A DNA stretch of 32,812 nt, from contig CAYVKX010000008.1 of the NCBI GenBank assembly GCA_964452095.1, forward strand, positions 1 through 32,812, read 5' to 3'. Origin of the DNA: DUAL01 sp964452095 (GTDB lineage Bacteria > Bacteroidota > Bacteroidia > Flavobacteriales > BACL11). Below, one piece after another: positions 17,212 to 25,228 of the stretch; positions within the stretch are counted from its first letter, which is position 1, and the number at the start of each line of letters is the position of its first letter. The notes beneath the pieces were generated by a model, which saw nothing but the letters and a program-made list of their open reading frames with translations, was not told the DNA's origin and ran no database searches. A program made the position numbers and the translations under genes.

Positions 17212-17646
17212 TCAAATTGACTCATTATCTTTTTTCTCCCAAATCAATTTCTTCCCAAAACCTAAACGGTTATGAGTCATTTTGGCGAAAGTGAGTTTCA
17301 TTTTCCAAAGATGGGTTTCCATTAACCTTGCGTAAGGGTAAGTTTTTAAATATTGCTTAGTCGCTTTTTTTAAATCCTCTCCTTTTAGCTCAAAAATTCT
17401 ACCTAAAAGTTGAACGCCTTGTATTTTTCCAACTGCTTTTGTTTCTAAAGAAATACTCCCAGCAACATTTGGGTTTGCTATAAAATCAGTTGCGTGCTTA
17501 GTTTTGGTGTCAGAAGAAAAAATAAGGGAATTGTTTTCTTCATTAAAAACATAAAAAGCATTACAACAATAAGGCTCATTATCTTTGCTTGTAGCCAAAG
17601 TTAAAAGATGATGTTCATTGATAAAATTAACAATTTGCTTATCCAT
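17212..17646 (-). CDS. Pyridoxamine 5'-phosphate oxidase-like protein, YhbP/UPF0306 type
   Basis: A 144-residue split-barrel protein. The order LLTLATSKDNEPYCCNAFYVF, KTKHATDFIANPNVAGS, IQGVQLLGRIFEL and C-terminal LGFGKKLIWEK matches the E. coli YhbP family closely. A flavin or heme cofactor is possible but cannot be confirmed. It is not a true PdxH because the PLP-site residues are not recognisable. It starts directly after the trpS stop with no gap, so it shares the trpS transcript. Biological role unknown. Confidence 0.8.
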   Translation of the reverse strand: MDKQIVNFINEHHLLTLATSKDNEPYCCNAFYVFNEENNSLIFSSDTKTKHATDFIANPNVAGSISLETKAVGKIQGVQLLGRIFELKGEDLKKATKQYLKTYPYARLMETHLWKMKLTFAKMTHNRLGFGKKLIWEKKDNESI

Positions 17647-18615
17647 TTAATAGCCGATATTTTTTCTTATCCTTGCTAAAACTTCCTTAGCAATAACTTT
17701 AGCTTTTTCAGCCCCTTTTTCTAATTCTTCATCAATAATATTTTTATTTTCCATTAGATAATTAAACTTTGCTCTCTCATTTTTGTATTTATCACAAATC
17801 AGCTCAAAAAGCTCTTGTTTTGCATGACCATAACCAAAATTTCCAGCTGCATATTTTGCTTTTAATTCTGCTGTTTGCTTATCATTTGCTAATAATTTGT
17901 ACAACTTAAACACATTACAATTCTCAGCATCTTTTGGCTCTTCCATTGGGGTAGAATCTGTTTTGATTCCCATTATTTGTTTCCGTAACTTTTTATCAGA
18001 AAGAAAAATATCAATAAAATTATTGTAGGATTTGCTCATTTTTTGACCATCAGTTCCTGGTACTATCATCACTCTTTCATCCACTTTAGTTTCTGGAATT
18101 ATAAATGAATTTGGGTATTTATGATTAAAACGAGAAGCAATATCTCTTGTGATTTCTAAGTGTTGCATTTGATCTTTTCCAACTGGAACAATCTCAGCAT
18201 CATACAATAAAATATCGGCTGCCATAAGCACTGGATAAGTAAAAAGTCCTGCATTTATTTCTGACAATTTATCTGATTTTTCCTTAAAAGAATGTGCCAA
18301 TTGTAATCTTTGGAAAGGTGCAAAGCAGTTCAAATACCAACAAAGTTCCGTAACTTCTGTAACATCAGATTGGCGGTAAAAAAGATTTTTATCGATATCA
18401 AAACCAAAGGCGAGCCAAGCGGCAGCAGTGGCGTAAGTGTTTTCTTTTAACCTCTGGGCATCTCTAATTGTAGTAAAGGAATGCAAGTCGGCAATAAAAA
18501 ATAAACTTTCGTTTTTTGTGTCTTTCGAAAGCTCAATTGCCGGAATTATTGCTCCTAGCAAATTGCCTAAATGTGGAGTGCCTGTACTTTGAATTCCTGT
18601 AAGTATTCTTGCCAT
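17647..18615 (-). CDS. trpS: Tryptophan-tRNA ligase
   Basis: A 322-residue class I aminoacyl-tRNA synthetase. The HIGH-type motif is TPHLGN (13-18) and the KMSKS motif is exact at 192-196 (GQKMSKSYNN). ADILLYDAEIVPVGKDQMQH forms the tryptophan pocket. Length is normal for the bacterial type. It is divergent from plsC across a 48-bp gap and leads into the yhbP-like gene. Confidence 0.97.
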   Translation of the reverse strand: MARILTGIQSTGTPHLGNLLGAIIPAIELSKDTKNESLFFIADLHSFTTIRDAQRLKENTYATAAAWLAFGFDIDKNLFYRQSDVTEVTELCWYLNCFAPFQRLQLAHSFKEKSDKLSEINAGLFTYPVLMAADILLYDAEIVPVGKDQMQHLEITRDIASRFNHKYPNSFIIPETKVDERVMIVPGTDGQKMSKSYNNFIDIFLSDKKLRKQIMGIKTDSTPMEEPKDAENCNVFKLYKLLANDKQTAELKAKYAAGNFGYGHAKQELFELICDKYKNERAKFNYLMENKNIIDEELEKGAEKAKVIAKEVLARIRKNIGY

Positions 18616-18627
18616 TTATTTAAAATT

Positions 18628-18659
18628 TTGATGCTGTAAAAATAGGATTTTTATCTTTG
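18628..18659 (+). promoter_or_regulatory. Promoter of plsC-gatC
   Basis: TTG (18628-18630, inside TTTTG), a 21-bp spacer and TATCTTTG (18652-18659) match the Bacteroidota consensus. The ATG at 18664 follows after only 4 nt, so the transcript should be leaderless or nearly so. Confidence 0.6.
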
Positions 18660-18663
18660 CCTA

Positions 18664-19398
18664 ATGAAATGGCTCGGCTATCTTTTTAGTTCAATTTGGC
18701 GATTATGGTTTTTAATCGTGTTTATAGTTGTTTTTATTTGCTTTATTCCAGCTCTATTTTTTTTTACGGCAATAGTAGAAAACAACAAAATTGTTGCACA
18801 CTTAACTCGGTATTGGGCAAAAATAACTTTGCTGTTTTCATTTATTTTTCCAAAGGTAAGTTGGGAAGAAAAGTTAGATAAAAAAGATTGTTATATTTTT
18901 TGTCCCAATCATATTTCTACCTTAGATATTCCCCTGATTTTAGCGATATTACCAGTGCCTTTACAATATATGGGAAAAGCTGAAATTGCTCGCCTTCCTC
19001 TTTTTGGTTGGTTCTACAAAAACAATATTGTAACTGTAGATAGAAGCAAAATAAGAGATGCTTATGCTGCATTTTTGGAAGCAGGAAAAAAGTTAGATTT
19101 AGGACTAAGTATGTGTATTTTTCCGGAAGGAGGAATTCCAAAAAAAGAGGTGTTTTTAAAAAAGTTCAAGAATGGTCCTTTTAGGTTAGCACTCGAGCAA
19201 AACAGAAAAATAGTCCCCATTACAATTCCGGATAATAAACGAATCTTTCCACAAGAATATTTTAAAGGACGACCAGGGATTGTGAGGGTAAAAGTACATA
19301 AGCCAATAAAAGAATTTGAGAATATTTCTGTTGAAAATTTGAAACTATCGGTTTACAATACTATTTTTGAGCAATTAAAAAAAGATGAAAATAACTAA
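18664..19398 (+). CDS. plsC: 1-acyl-sn-glycerol-3-phosphate acyltransferase (PlsC family)
   Basis: A 244-residue inner-membrane enzyme adding the second acyl chain to lysophosphatidic acid. Two hydrophobic segments occupy residues about 8-37. The catalytic HX4D is H83-ISTL-D88 (CPNHISTLDIP). Block III reads FPEGG (153-157) instead of the usual FPEGTRS; flavobacterial members I recall have the same FPEGG form. PIVPITIPDNKR-type sequence (KIVPITIPDNKR) follows as block IV. It overlaps gatC by 14 nt. Confidence 0.9.
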   Translation: MKWLGYLFSSIWRLWFLIVFIVVFICFIPALFFFTAIVENNKIVAHLTRYWAKITLLFSFIFPKVSWEEKLDKKDCYIFCPNHISTLDIPLILAILPVPLQYMGKAEIARLPLFGWFYKNNIVTVDRSKIRDAYAAFLEAGKKLDLGLSMCIFPEGGIPKKEVFLKKFKNGPFRLALEQNRKIVPITIPDNKRIFPQEYFKGRPGIVRVKVHKPIKEFENISVENLKLSVYNTIFEQLKKDENN

Positions 19399-19675
19399 TA
19401 AACTCATACAAGAAATTGCCACTTTGGCAAAGTTAGAATTTGATGAAAATTCATCAAAGGAAATGATTGCTGATATGGAGAAAATAATTGGGTTTGTAGA
19501 TAAATTATCGGAAGTAAATACAGATGATGTAGAGCCACTTATTTATTTAAGTGATGAGATGAATATATTACGAAAAGATGAAATAAAAGAAGTTGTCTCG
19601 CAAGTGGAAGCCCTGAAAAATGCACCTCAAAAAGATTCTGATTACTTTAAAGTTCCAACCGTTTTAAAGAAGTAA
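19385..19675 (+). CDS. gatC: Asp-tRNA(Asn)/Glu-tRNA(Gln) amidotransferase subunit C
   Basis: A 96-residue small subunit that stabilises GatA-GatB in transamidation of mischarged tRNAs. Recognisable by TNKLIQEIATLAKLEFDE, EKIIGFVDKLSEVNTDDVEPL and the C-terminal DSDYFKVPTVLKK, where the usual ending is FxVPxVL. It overlaps the plsC 3' end by 14 nt and converges on the aminotransferase gene with a single base between stops. gatA and gatB are not in the window. Confidence 0.93.
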   Translation: MKITNKLIQEIATLAKLEFDENSSKEMIADMEKIIGFVDKLSEVNTDDVEPLIYLSDEMNILRKDEIKEVVSQVEALKNAPQKDSDYFKVPTVLKK

Positions 19676-19676
19676 A

Positions 19677-21143
19677 CTACAACTTAAACCAACCCTCTAC
19701 CCTTTCTTTATTCTTTTTTGCAAAAGATTTGTCCTTATAAATAAACTCATTATTTATATTATTGTAAATATAATCTTTCGCCCAATCTTCATGGTTTTTG
19801 GCTAACTCCTCAATTGCATTCATGATAAAACGCATCTCATTATCCGTCATTGTTGGATGAATTGACATCCGCACCCAGCCGGGCTTTAAGGATAAATCAC
19901 CATGATTAATATGATCGGTAATGTTGTGAGAAAAGCTCACATCTACATTTAATAAAATATGCCCGTAAGTTCCTGCACAAGAGCAACCTCCCCTTACTTG
20001 AATTCCAAACCTATCATTCAAAAGTTGAACAGCCAAATTAAAATGCAAATCATCTATATAAAAAGAATAGACTCCCAATCTTTCTGGGAAATTATCCGCC
20101 AAAACATGCACATTATCCAGTTCTGAGAATTTTTTCCAAACTATTTTATGCAGCTCATGCTCTCTATCTAAAATATTTTTTACTCCCATTTTCTCTTTCA
20201 ACTCAAAGCAAAGTGCCGTTTTGATGGTTTGCAAAAATGCAGGTGTACCGCCATCTTCCCTTTCCTGAATATCTTCTACATATTTATGTTCTCCCCAAGG
20301 ATTTGTCCAATCTACAGTCCCTCCGCCTGGACTATCCGGAATTTGATTGGTATATAAATCTTTATTAAAAATTAAAATTCCTGTAGAACCAGGACCACCC
20401 AAAAATTTATGTGGAGAAAGAAAAATTGCATCCAATTGTTGTTTCGGATTTTCAGGATGCATATTGATATCAATATATGGAGCAGAACAAGCAAAATCCA
20501 CAAAACAAAGCCCATTGTTTTCGTGCATAATTTCTGCTATTTCAAAATAAGGAGTAAAAACACCCGTAACATTAGAACAAGAAGTAACTGCTGCAATTTT
20601 CGTTTCTCTATCTTGGTATTTTTTGAGCAATTCTTTAAATCCTTCCAAATCAATATGTCCATCTTTTGTGTGCGGAATCAGTTGAACTTCCGAAATAGTT
20701 TCAATCCAAGAAGTTTGATTGGAATGATGTTCCATGTGAGTAACAAAAACTATCGGTCGATTTTCAATGGTAATTTCATCCTGATATTTTTCATGAATTT
20801 TAAGCCCTAAAATTCTTTGGAATTTACTCACCAACATAGTCATTCCTGCTCCTGCCGAAATAATTATATCATTTTTATTTGCTCCCACATGTTGTTTTAT
20901 CAAGTTAAGTGCATGATGAAAAGCTAAACTCATAGTTGCTCCAGTAGTAGAAGTTTCGGTATGTGTATTGCCTACAAAAGGAAATACTTCATTCCTTAAT
21001 TTGTCCTCAATAGCTTTGTAATTTCTACCACTTGCAATCCAGTCGGCATATATTATTTTTTGCTCACCAAAAGGAGACAGAAAAGTCTGATTTCTCCCAA
21101 TTGTATTCTCCCTAAAAGTTTCAAAATATTTTTCTAATGACAT
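19677..21143 (-). CDS. Class-V PLP-dependent aminotransferase (cysteine desulfurase-like)
   Basis: A 488-residue cytoplasmic fold-type I PLP enzyme. Expected sites are present: THMEHHSN (135-142) for ring stacking, Asp216 in FVDFACSAPY for the pyridine nitrogen, and the Schiff-base Lys246 in SPHKFLGGPG. RGGCSCAGTYGH (385-396) occupies the desulfurase Cys-loop position with two cysteines, 387 and 389. It is about 80 residues longer than SufS/CsdA, with a long C-terminal region. No suf genes are nearby. It could be a cysteine desulfurase/selenocysteine lyase-type enzyme or an aminotransferase with another substrate; the reaction is not fixed. Confidence 0.8.
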   Translation of the reverse strand: MSLEKYFETFRENTIGRNQTFLSPFGEQKIIYADWIASGRNYKAIEDKLRNEVFPFVGNTHTETSTTGATMSLAFHHALNLIKQHVGANKNDIIISAGAGMTMLVSKFQRILGLKIHEKYQDEITIENRPIVFVTHMEHHSNQTSWIETISEVQLIPHTKDGHIDLEGFKELLKKYQDRETKIAAVTSCSNVTGVFTPYFEIAEIMHENNGLCFVDFACSAPYIDINMHPENPKQQLDAIFLSPHKFLGGPGSTGILIFNKDLYTNQIPDSPGGGTVDWTNPWGEHKYVEDIQEREDGGTPAFLQTIKTALCFELKEKMGVKNILDREHELHKIVWKKFSELDNVHVLADNFPERLGVYSFYIDDLHFNLAVQLLNDRFGIQVRGGCSCAGTYGHILLNVDVSFSHNITDHINHGDLSLKPGWVRMSIHPTMTDNEMRFIMNAIEELAKNHEDWAKDYIYNNINNEFIYKDKSFAKKNKERVEGWFKL

Positions 21144-21163
21144 TTTGTAATAAGTAATTGTTG

Positions 21164-21171
21164 CAAACTTA
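21164..21171 (-). promoter_or_regulatory. Candidate -7 box for the class-V aminotransferase
   Basis: Minus-strand TAAGTTTG matches TAnnTTTG, 20 nt before the ATG at 21143. No clean -33 TTG at the right distance. Confidence 0.35.
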
Positions 21172-21254
21172 CAGCAAAAGTTGTAAACTTATAATGAAAA
21201 ATAGAAGAATAAATTTTAATGATTTATATCATATTTTATATTATTTGATAATTC

Positions 21255-21262
21255 TAATTTTG
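21255..21262 (+). promoter_or_regulatory. Candidate -7 box for the CRP/FNR regulator gene
   Basis: TAATTTTG matches TAnnTTTG, 21 nt before the ATG at 21284. A TTG at the usual distance is lacking, so expression could need an activator or the call may be wrong. Confidence 0.35.
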
Positions 21263-21283
21263 CTGATATAAAACATATTCAAA

Positions 21284-22003
21284 ATGGATAATAAAGAATG
21301 TACAATGGATGCAAGTGGTTGTATTAATTGTTTGAAAAAAAGATTTTCTCTATTACGCGATTTATCGGTAGAGGAACTAGGTATTTTAAATTCAAAAAGA
21401 AAATCCTTTAATATTAAAAGGGGGAAAACAATATATAATGTTGGGGAAAAACCGAAAGGACTGATATGCTTAAGTGCTGGAAAAGCAAAAATATCGGTGG
21501 AAGATGAATTAGGGAACTCACAAATAGTATCCTTAAAAAAAGAGGTAGATTTTTTAGGGTTTCATGAACTAATGAGTGGTACAAAATACAGCACAAATGC
21601 ATCTGCCATTTCGGATGTGTCAGTTTGTATTATTGATAAAAAAGATTTTCATTCTGTGGTAAAAAACAACAATGATTTATCCATGAAAATCATAAAAAGC
21701 TTGTCGGAAGAACTTAGAAATACCGAAAAAAGAACCATAAAATTAACTCAAAAACATATGCGATCCAGACTTGCTGAAACTATTTTAGAATTAAGTGAAA
21801 TTTATGGTTATTCAAAAAAAGAAAAGAGACTAATTAACATTGAAATGAAACGAAAAGAATTGGCGAACCTTTCTAATATGACCACCGCCAATGCAATCAG
21901 AACGCTTTCCGCATTTGTAAAAGAAGGAGTTGTAAGAACCCAAAGGAGAAAAATCTGGATTTTAGATGTAAAAAAACTGAATAAAATTCTTCTGGATAGT
22001 TAA
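21284..22003 (+). CDS. CRP/FNR family transcriptional regulator with N-terminal cysteines
   Basis: A 239-residue cytoplasmic regulator. A cyclic-nucleotide-binding-like beta-barrel spans about 20-130, a dimer helix about 128-165, and a winged HTH about 150-232 with recognition region LSNMTTANAIRTLSAF. N-terminal cysteines are C6, C13 and C16, and C115 in SDVSVCII aligns with FNR C122 (TSMVCEI). Together they could bind a [4Fe-4S] cluster, making it a candidate oxygen or NO sensor. The cAMP-binding RxS signature is not seen. Two of the three FNR recognition residues differ, so its operator probably is not the E. coli FNR box. The 3' end overlaps convergent brxA by 3 nt. Confidence 0.87.
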   Translation: MDNKECTMDASGCINCLKKRFSLLRDLSVEELGILNSKRKSFNIKRGKTIYNVGEKPKGLICLSAGKAKISVEDELGNSQIVSLKKEVDFLGFHELMSGTKYSTNASAISDVSVCIIDKKDFHSVVKNNNDLSMKIIKSLSEELRNTEKRTIKLTQKHMRSRLAETILELSEIYGYSKKEKRLINIEMKRKELANLSNMTTANAIRTLSAFVKEGVVRTQRRKIWILDVKKLNKILLDS

Positions 22004-22416
22004 CAAATTTGATCAAAACAATCCTTAATATTTTCAGCAATCATTTCAGCCGAACGACCTTCAATATGATGACGCTCAATAAAATGAACTAATTTTCCAT
22101 CTTTAAAAACTGCAATTGATGGTGATGAAGGAGGAAATGGAGCCATATATTCTCTAGCTTTTGCAGTTGCACCAATATCCTGACCTGCAAATACAGTAGC
22201 AAAAGTATCTACTTTCTTATCAAATTGAGTTGTCATTTTCACAGCTGGCCTAGCGTTTCCTGCCGCACAACCACATACTGAATTCACCATTATTAAAACA
22301 GTTCCTTCTTTTTTATCTAATAAGTCTGATACTGCTTCAGGAGTTTTTAATTCTACAAAACCTGCTGATGTTAAATCAGCACGCATAGGTGCGCACATTG
22401 CTTCTGGATAATTCAT
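22000..22416 (-). CDS. BrxA/BrxB family bacilliredoxin
   Basis: A 138-residue thioredoxin-fold protein of the YphP/YqiW family. VNSVCGCAAGNARP carries the C48-G-C50 active site typical of bacilliredoxins, and the N-terminal PEAMCAPMRADL and late FIERHHIEGRSAEMIA blocks are family-specific. It removes bacillithiol from thiolated proteins, so the organism likely makes bacillithiol, as many Bacteroidota do. It is monocistronic or loosely linked to the downstream-oriented genes. Confidence 0.93.
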   Translation of the reverse strand: MNYPEAMCAPMRADLTSAGFVELKTPEAVSDLLDKKEGTVLIMVNSVCGCAAGNARPAVKMTTQFDKKVDTFATVFAGQDIGATAKAREYMAPFPPSSPSIAVFKDGKLVHFIERHHIEGRSAEMIAENIKDCFDQIC

Positions 22417-22437
22417 AATTTTATATTTTTAGTAGCG

Positions 22438-22445
22438 CAAAAATA
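22438..22445 (-). promoter_or_regulatory. Candidate -7 box for brxA-type gene
   Basis: Minus-strand TATTTTTG matches TAnnTTTG, 21 nt before the ATG at 22416. The -33 region lacks TTG. Confidence 0.35.
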
Positions 22446-22452
22446 CGCTTAT

Positions 22453-22899
22453 TTATCTTTTTGATTTAAAAAAATCAGTTAATAATTTGCCGCATTCTTC
22501 TTTCATTAATCCGCTTTCAATTTCAGTTTTAGGATGTAAAATATTTTCGGAAAGCATTGAAAACCCTCTTTTTTCATCTCTTGCTCCAAAAATTACCTTT
22601 TTTAATTGTGTCCAATAAGCTGCACCACCACACATTACACAAGGTTCAAGAGTAACATATAATGTGCATTCATTAAGATATTTTCCTCCTAAATAATCAG
22701 CAGCAGCAGTAAATGCTTGCATCTCGGCATGGGCAGTTACATCATTTAAGGCCTCCGTATAATTATGGGCACGAGCAATAATCTGATTGTCGCAAACTAT
22801 AACTGCACCAACAGGAACCTCATCTTTTTCCAAAGCTTTATGTGCCTCTTTCAAGGCTTCTTTCATAAAATAAGTATCATCAAAAGGATTTATTTCCAT
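22453..22899 (-). CDS. tadA: tRNA-specific adenosine deaminase (nucleoside deaminase)
   Basis: A 148-residue zinc deaminase that converts A34 to inosine in tRNA-Arg. Zinc and catalytic residues are H57-A-E59 (AHAEMQAF) and P86-C87-V-M-C90 (EPCVMCGGA). VPVGAVIV and FGARDEKRGF are typical TadA blocks. Length is slightly short of E. coli TadA. It is divergent from aspS, with overlapping promoters in the 52-bp gap between the two start codons. A free-base deaminase such as guanine deaminase is a less likely alternative. Confidence 0.85.
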   Translation of the reverse strand: MEINPFDDTYFMKEALKEAHKALEKDEVPVGAVIVCDNQIIARAHNYTEALNDVTAHAEMQAFTAAADYLGGKYLNECTLYVTLEPCVMCGGAAYWTQLKKVIFGARDEKRGFSMLSENILHPKTEIESGLMKEECGKLLTDFFKSKR

Positions 22900-22911
22900 A
22901 GTGCGAAATTA

Positions 22912-22940
22912 CAAAACTAATGTGTTAAATTTGCAGCAAA
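22912..22940 (-). promoter_or_regulatory. Promoter of tadA
   Basis: Minus-strand TTTG (22940-22937), 17-bp spacer and TAGTTTTG (22919-22912) match the Bacteroidota consensus, with the ATG 12 nt further on. It physically overlaps the aspS -7 box at 22926-22933. Confidence 0.55.
22926..22933 (+). promoter_or_regulatory. -7 box of aspS
   Basis: TAAATTTG matches TAnnTTTG, 18 nt before the aspS ATG at 22952. It lies downstream of the in-frame GTG at 22901, which argues against that longer start. No TTG is seen at the -33 distance. Confidence 0.5.
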
Positions 22941-22951
22941 TATTTTTAAAG

Positions 22952-24694
22952 ATGTTAAGAACACACAATTGCGGAACATTAAACATAAACAATGTTTCAG
23001 AAAAAGTAACCTTAAGTGGATGGGTGCAAAAAACAAGAGATTTAGGAGGAATGACTTTTGTTGATTTGAGAGATAGATACGGTATCACTCAATTAGCTTT
23101 TAATATGGATGTAAATGCTGACCTTTGTACTGATGCAAGAAAATTAGGTCGTGAATTTGTAATTCAAATTAGCGGAACTGTTATTGAGCGTTCATCTAAA
23201 AATAAGAATATTCCAACTGGTGAAATTGAGATTGAGGTAAGTGAACTTATAATTTTAAACAATTCAAAAACACCCCCTTTTACAATTGAAGATGAAACAG
23301 ATGGTGGTGATGAAATAAGAATGAAATATCGCTATTTAGATATCAGAAGAAATCCTGTAAAAGAAAATTTACTGCTTAGAGCAAAAGTTTCTACTGAAAC
23401 GAGAAACTTTTTAAATGGAGAGGGTTTTATTGAAGTAGAAACACCCTATTTAATCAAATCTACTCCTGAAGGAGCAAGGGATTTTGTAGTACCAAGTAGA
23501 ATGAATGAAAAGCAGTTTTATGCCTTACCACAATCACCACAAACTTTTAAGCAACTATTAATGGTAGGTGGAATTGATAAATATTATCAGATTGTAAAGT
23601 GTTTCAGAGATGAAGATTTGCGTGCCGATAGACAACCAGAATTTACACAGATTGATTGTGAAATGTCATTCATTGAGCAAGAAGATATCCTTAATATGTT
23701 TGAAGGATTAACAAGACATTTACTAAAAGAAGTAAAAGGAGTTGAGTTAAATGAATTCCCAAGAATGACTTATGATGATGCCATGCGTTTGTATGGTTCA
23801 GACAAGCCAGATATCCGATTTGATATGGCTTTTGTAGAAATGAATGCCGAGTGCCAAGGGAAAGATTTTGGGGTGTTTGATAACTCAGAAGTAGTTCTTA
23901 CCATAAATGCAAAAGGATGTGCAAACTACACAAGAAAACAATTAGATAAATTAGTCAGTTTTGTAAAAACACCACAAGTAGGTGCAACAGGATTAATTTA
24001 TTGTAAATACAATGAAGATGGAACATCAAAATCAACAGTAGATAAGTTTTTTGATGAAGATGCTAGAAATGCTTGGAAGGAAAAAGCAGCTTGTGAAGAT
24101 GGTGACTTATTACTAATAATGTCAGGTGGATTAGACAAAACAAGAAAAGCATTAGGTACTTTGCGTTTACACTTAGCTGAAGAGTTAGGATTAAGAAATC
24201 CTGAGGTATTTGCGCCCTTGTGGGTGTTAGACTTCCCATTATTAGAATGGGATGAGGACACAGAAAGATATCATGCAATGCACCACCCATTTACCTCACC
24301 AAAGCCTGAGGATATTGCAAAACTAGATACTGATCCAGCAGCAGTGCGTGCCAATGCTTATGACCTTGTGATGAATGGAAATGAGATAGGCGGTGGAAGT
24401 ATAAGGATACACGATAAAGCTTTACAAGAACTCATGTTTAAGCATTTAGGATTTAGTGAAGCTGAAGCAAAAGAGCAATTCGGATTTTTGATGGAAGCTT
24501 TTGAATATGGAGCCCCACCACACGGAGGAGTTGCTTTTGGTTTTGACAGACTTTGTGCAATTATGGGTGGACAAGAAAGTATCCGTGATTTTATTGCATT
24601 CCCAAAGAATAATTCAGGGAGAGATGTAATGATTGATTCGCCATCAGATATTGATGAAGAGCAATTGAAGGAGCTACATATCGCTTTAAACTAA
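22952..24694 (+). CDS. aspS: Aspartate-tRNA ligase
   Basis: A 580-residue class IIb synthetase in the bacterial AspRS layout: OB-fold anticodon domain (about 1-105, GWVQKTRDLGGMTFVDLRDRYG), motif 2 region FRDEDLRADRQPEFTQID, GAD insertion (about 280-410), and motif 3 GGVAFGFDRL near the C-terminus followed by the usual FPK ending block. I start it at MLRTHNCG (22952) rather than the GTG at 22901, because the -7 box lies between them and the extension is not conserved-looking. The partner amidotransferase subunit GatC is also in the window, so a non-discriminating role is possible but undecided. Confidence 0.96.
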   Translation: MLRTHNCGTLNINNVSEKVTLSGWVQKTRDLGGMTFVDLRDRYGITQLAFNMDVNADLCTDARKLGREFVIQISGTVIERSSKNKNIPTGEIEIEVSELIILNNSKTPPFTIEDETDGGDEIRMKYRYLDIRRNPVKENLLLRAKVSTETRNFLNGEGFIEVETPYLIKSTPEGARDFVVPSRMNEKQFYALPQSPQTFKQLLMVGGIDKYYQIVKCFRDEDLRADRQPEFTQIDCEMSFIEQEDILNMFEGLTRHLLKEVKGVELNEFPRMTYDDAMRLYGSDKPDIRFDMAFVEMNAECQGKDFGVFDNSEVVLTINAKGCANYTRKQLDKLVSFVKTPQVGATGLIYCKYNEDGTSKSTVDKFFDEDARNAWKEKAACEDGDLLLIMSGGLDKTRKALGTLRLHLAEELGLRNPEVFAPLWVLDFPLLEWDEDTERYHAMHHPFTSPKPEDIAKLDTDPAAVRANAYDLVMNGNEIGGGSIRIHDKALQELMFKHLGFSEAEAKEQFGFLMEAFEYGAPPHGGVAFGFDRLCAIMGGQESIRDFIAFPKNNSGRDVMIDSPSDIDEEQLKELHIALN

Positions 24695-24721
24695 ATTTTA
24701 TCAACTCATAAACTAACCACT

Positions 24722-25228
24722 ATGAAACACAAGCCAATTATTATTATCTTATCAATCATTATCCCAATTGTAGTAGCATTACTTTATGTTACTCCTAAAA
24801 TAGAAGGATTTGAAATTGACTTTTTACCATTATTAAATGCAATTGTAAATGGTACCGTTTTCTTTACATTAATCTTTGCAGTAAAAGCAATTAAAAATGG
24901 GAATAGAAAACTGCATCAAAAATTGATTTATTTGGCATTAACACTCTCAACAATATTCTTATTATCATATGTTACGCATCACTTAACACATGAGTCTGTG
25001 AAGTTTGGAGGAGAAGGAGCCATCAAGTACTTTTATTACTTTGTATTGATAACACACATTTTACTTTCAGCAGTAATAATGCCAATGGTATTGATTACAC
25101 TTTCCAGAGCATTTAAAGAGAATTTTACTGCTCATAAAAAGATTGCTAGAATCACATTCCCAATGTGGCTTTATGTATCGTTTACAGGGGTATTAGTTTA
25201 TATTTTAATTTCTCCTTACTACATCTAA
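24722..25228 (+). CDS. DUF420 family membrane protein (cytochrome oxidase-associated)
   Basis: A 168-residue inner-membrane protein with four to five hydrophobic helices. Family marks are the N-terminal FLPLLNAIVNGT, THHLTHE in the middle with several histidines, and HKKIARITFPMWLYVSFTGVLVYI at the C-terminus. DUF420 proteins resemble CtaM and are encoded with heme-copper oxidases, where they are thought to help oxidase maturation. It abuts the heme A synthase gene (stop then ATG without gap) and follows aspS by 27 bp. Confidence 0.87.
   Translation: MKHKPIIIILSIIIPIVVALLYVTPKIEGFEIDFLPLLNAIVNGTVFFTLIFAVKAIKNGNRKLHQKLIYLALTLSTIFLLSYVTHHLTHESVKFGGEGAIKYFYYFVLITHILLSAVIMPMVLITLSRAFKENFTAHKKIARITFPMWLYVSFTGVLVYILISPYYI

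Noticed and set aside
22901..22951. GTG start of aspS at 22901
   Set aside because: The TAAATTTG box lies downstream of it, and AspRS proteins start near MLRTHNCG.
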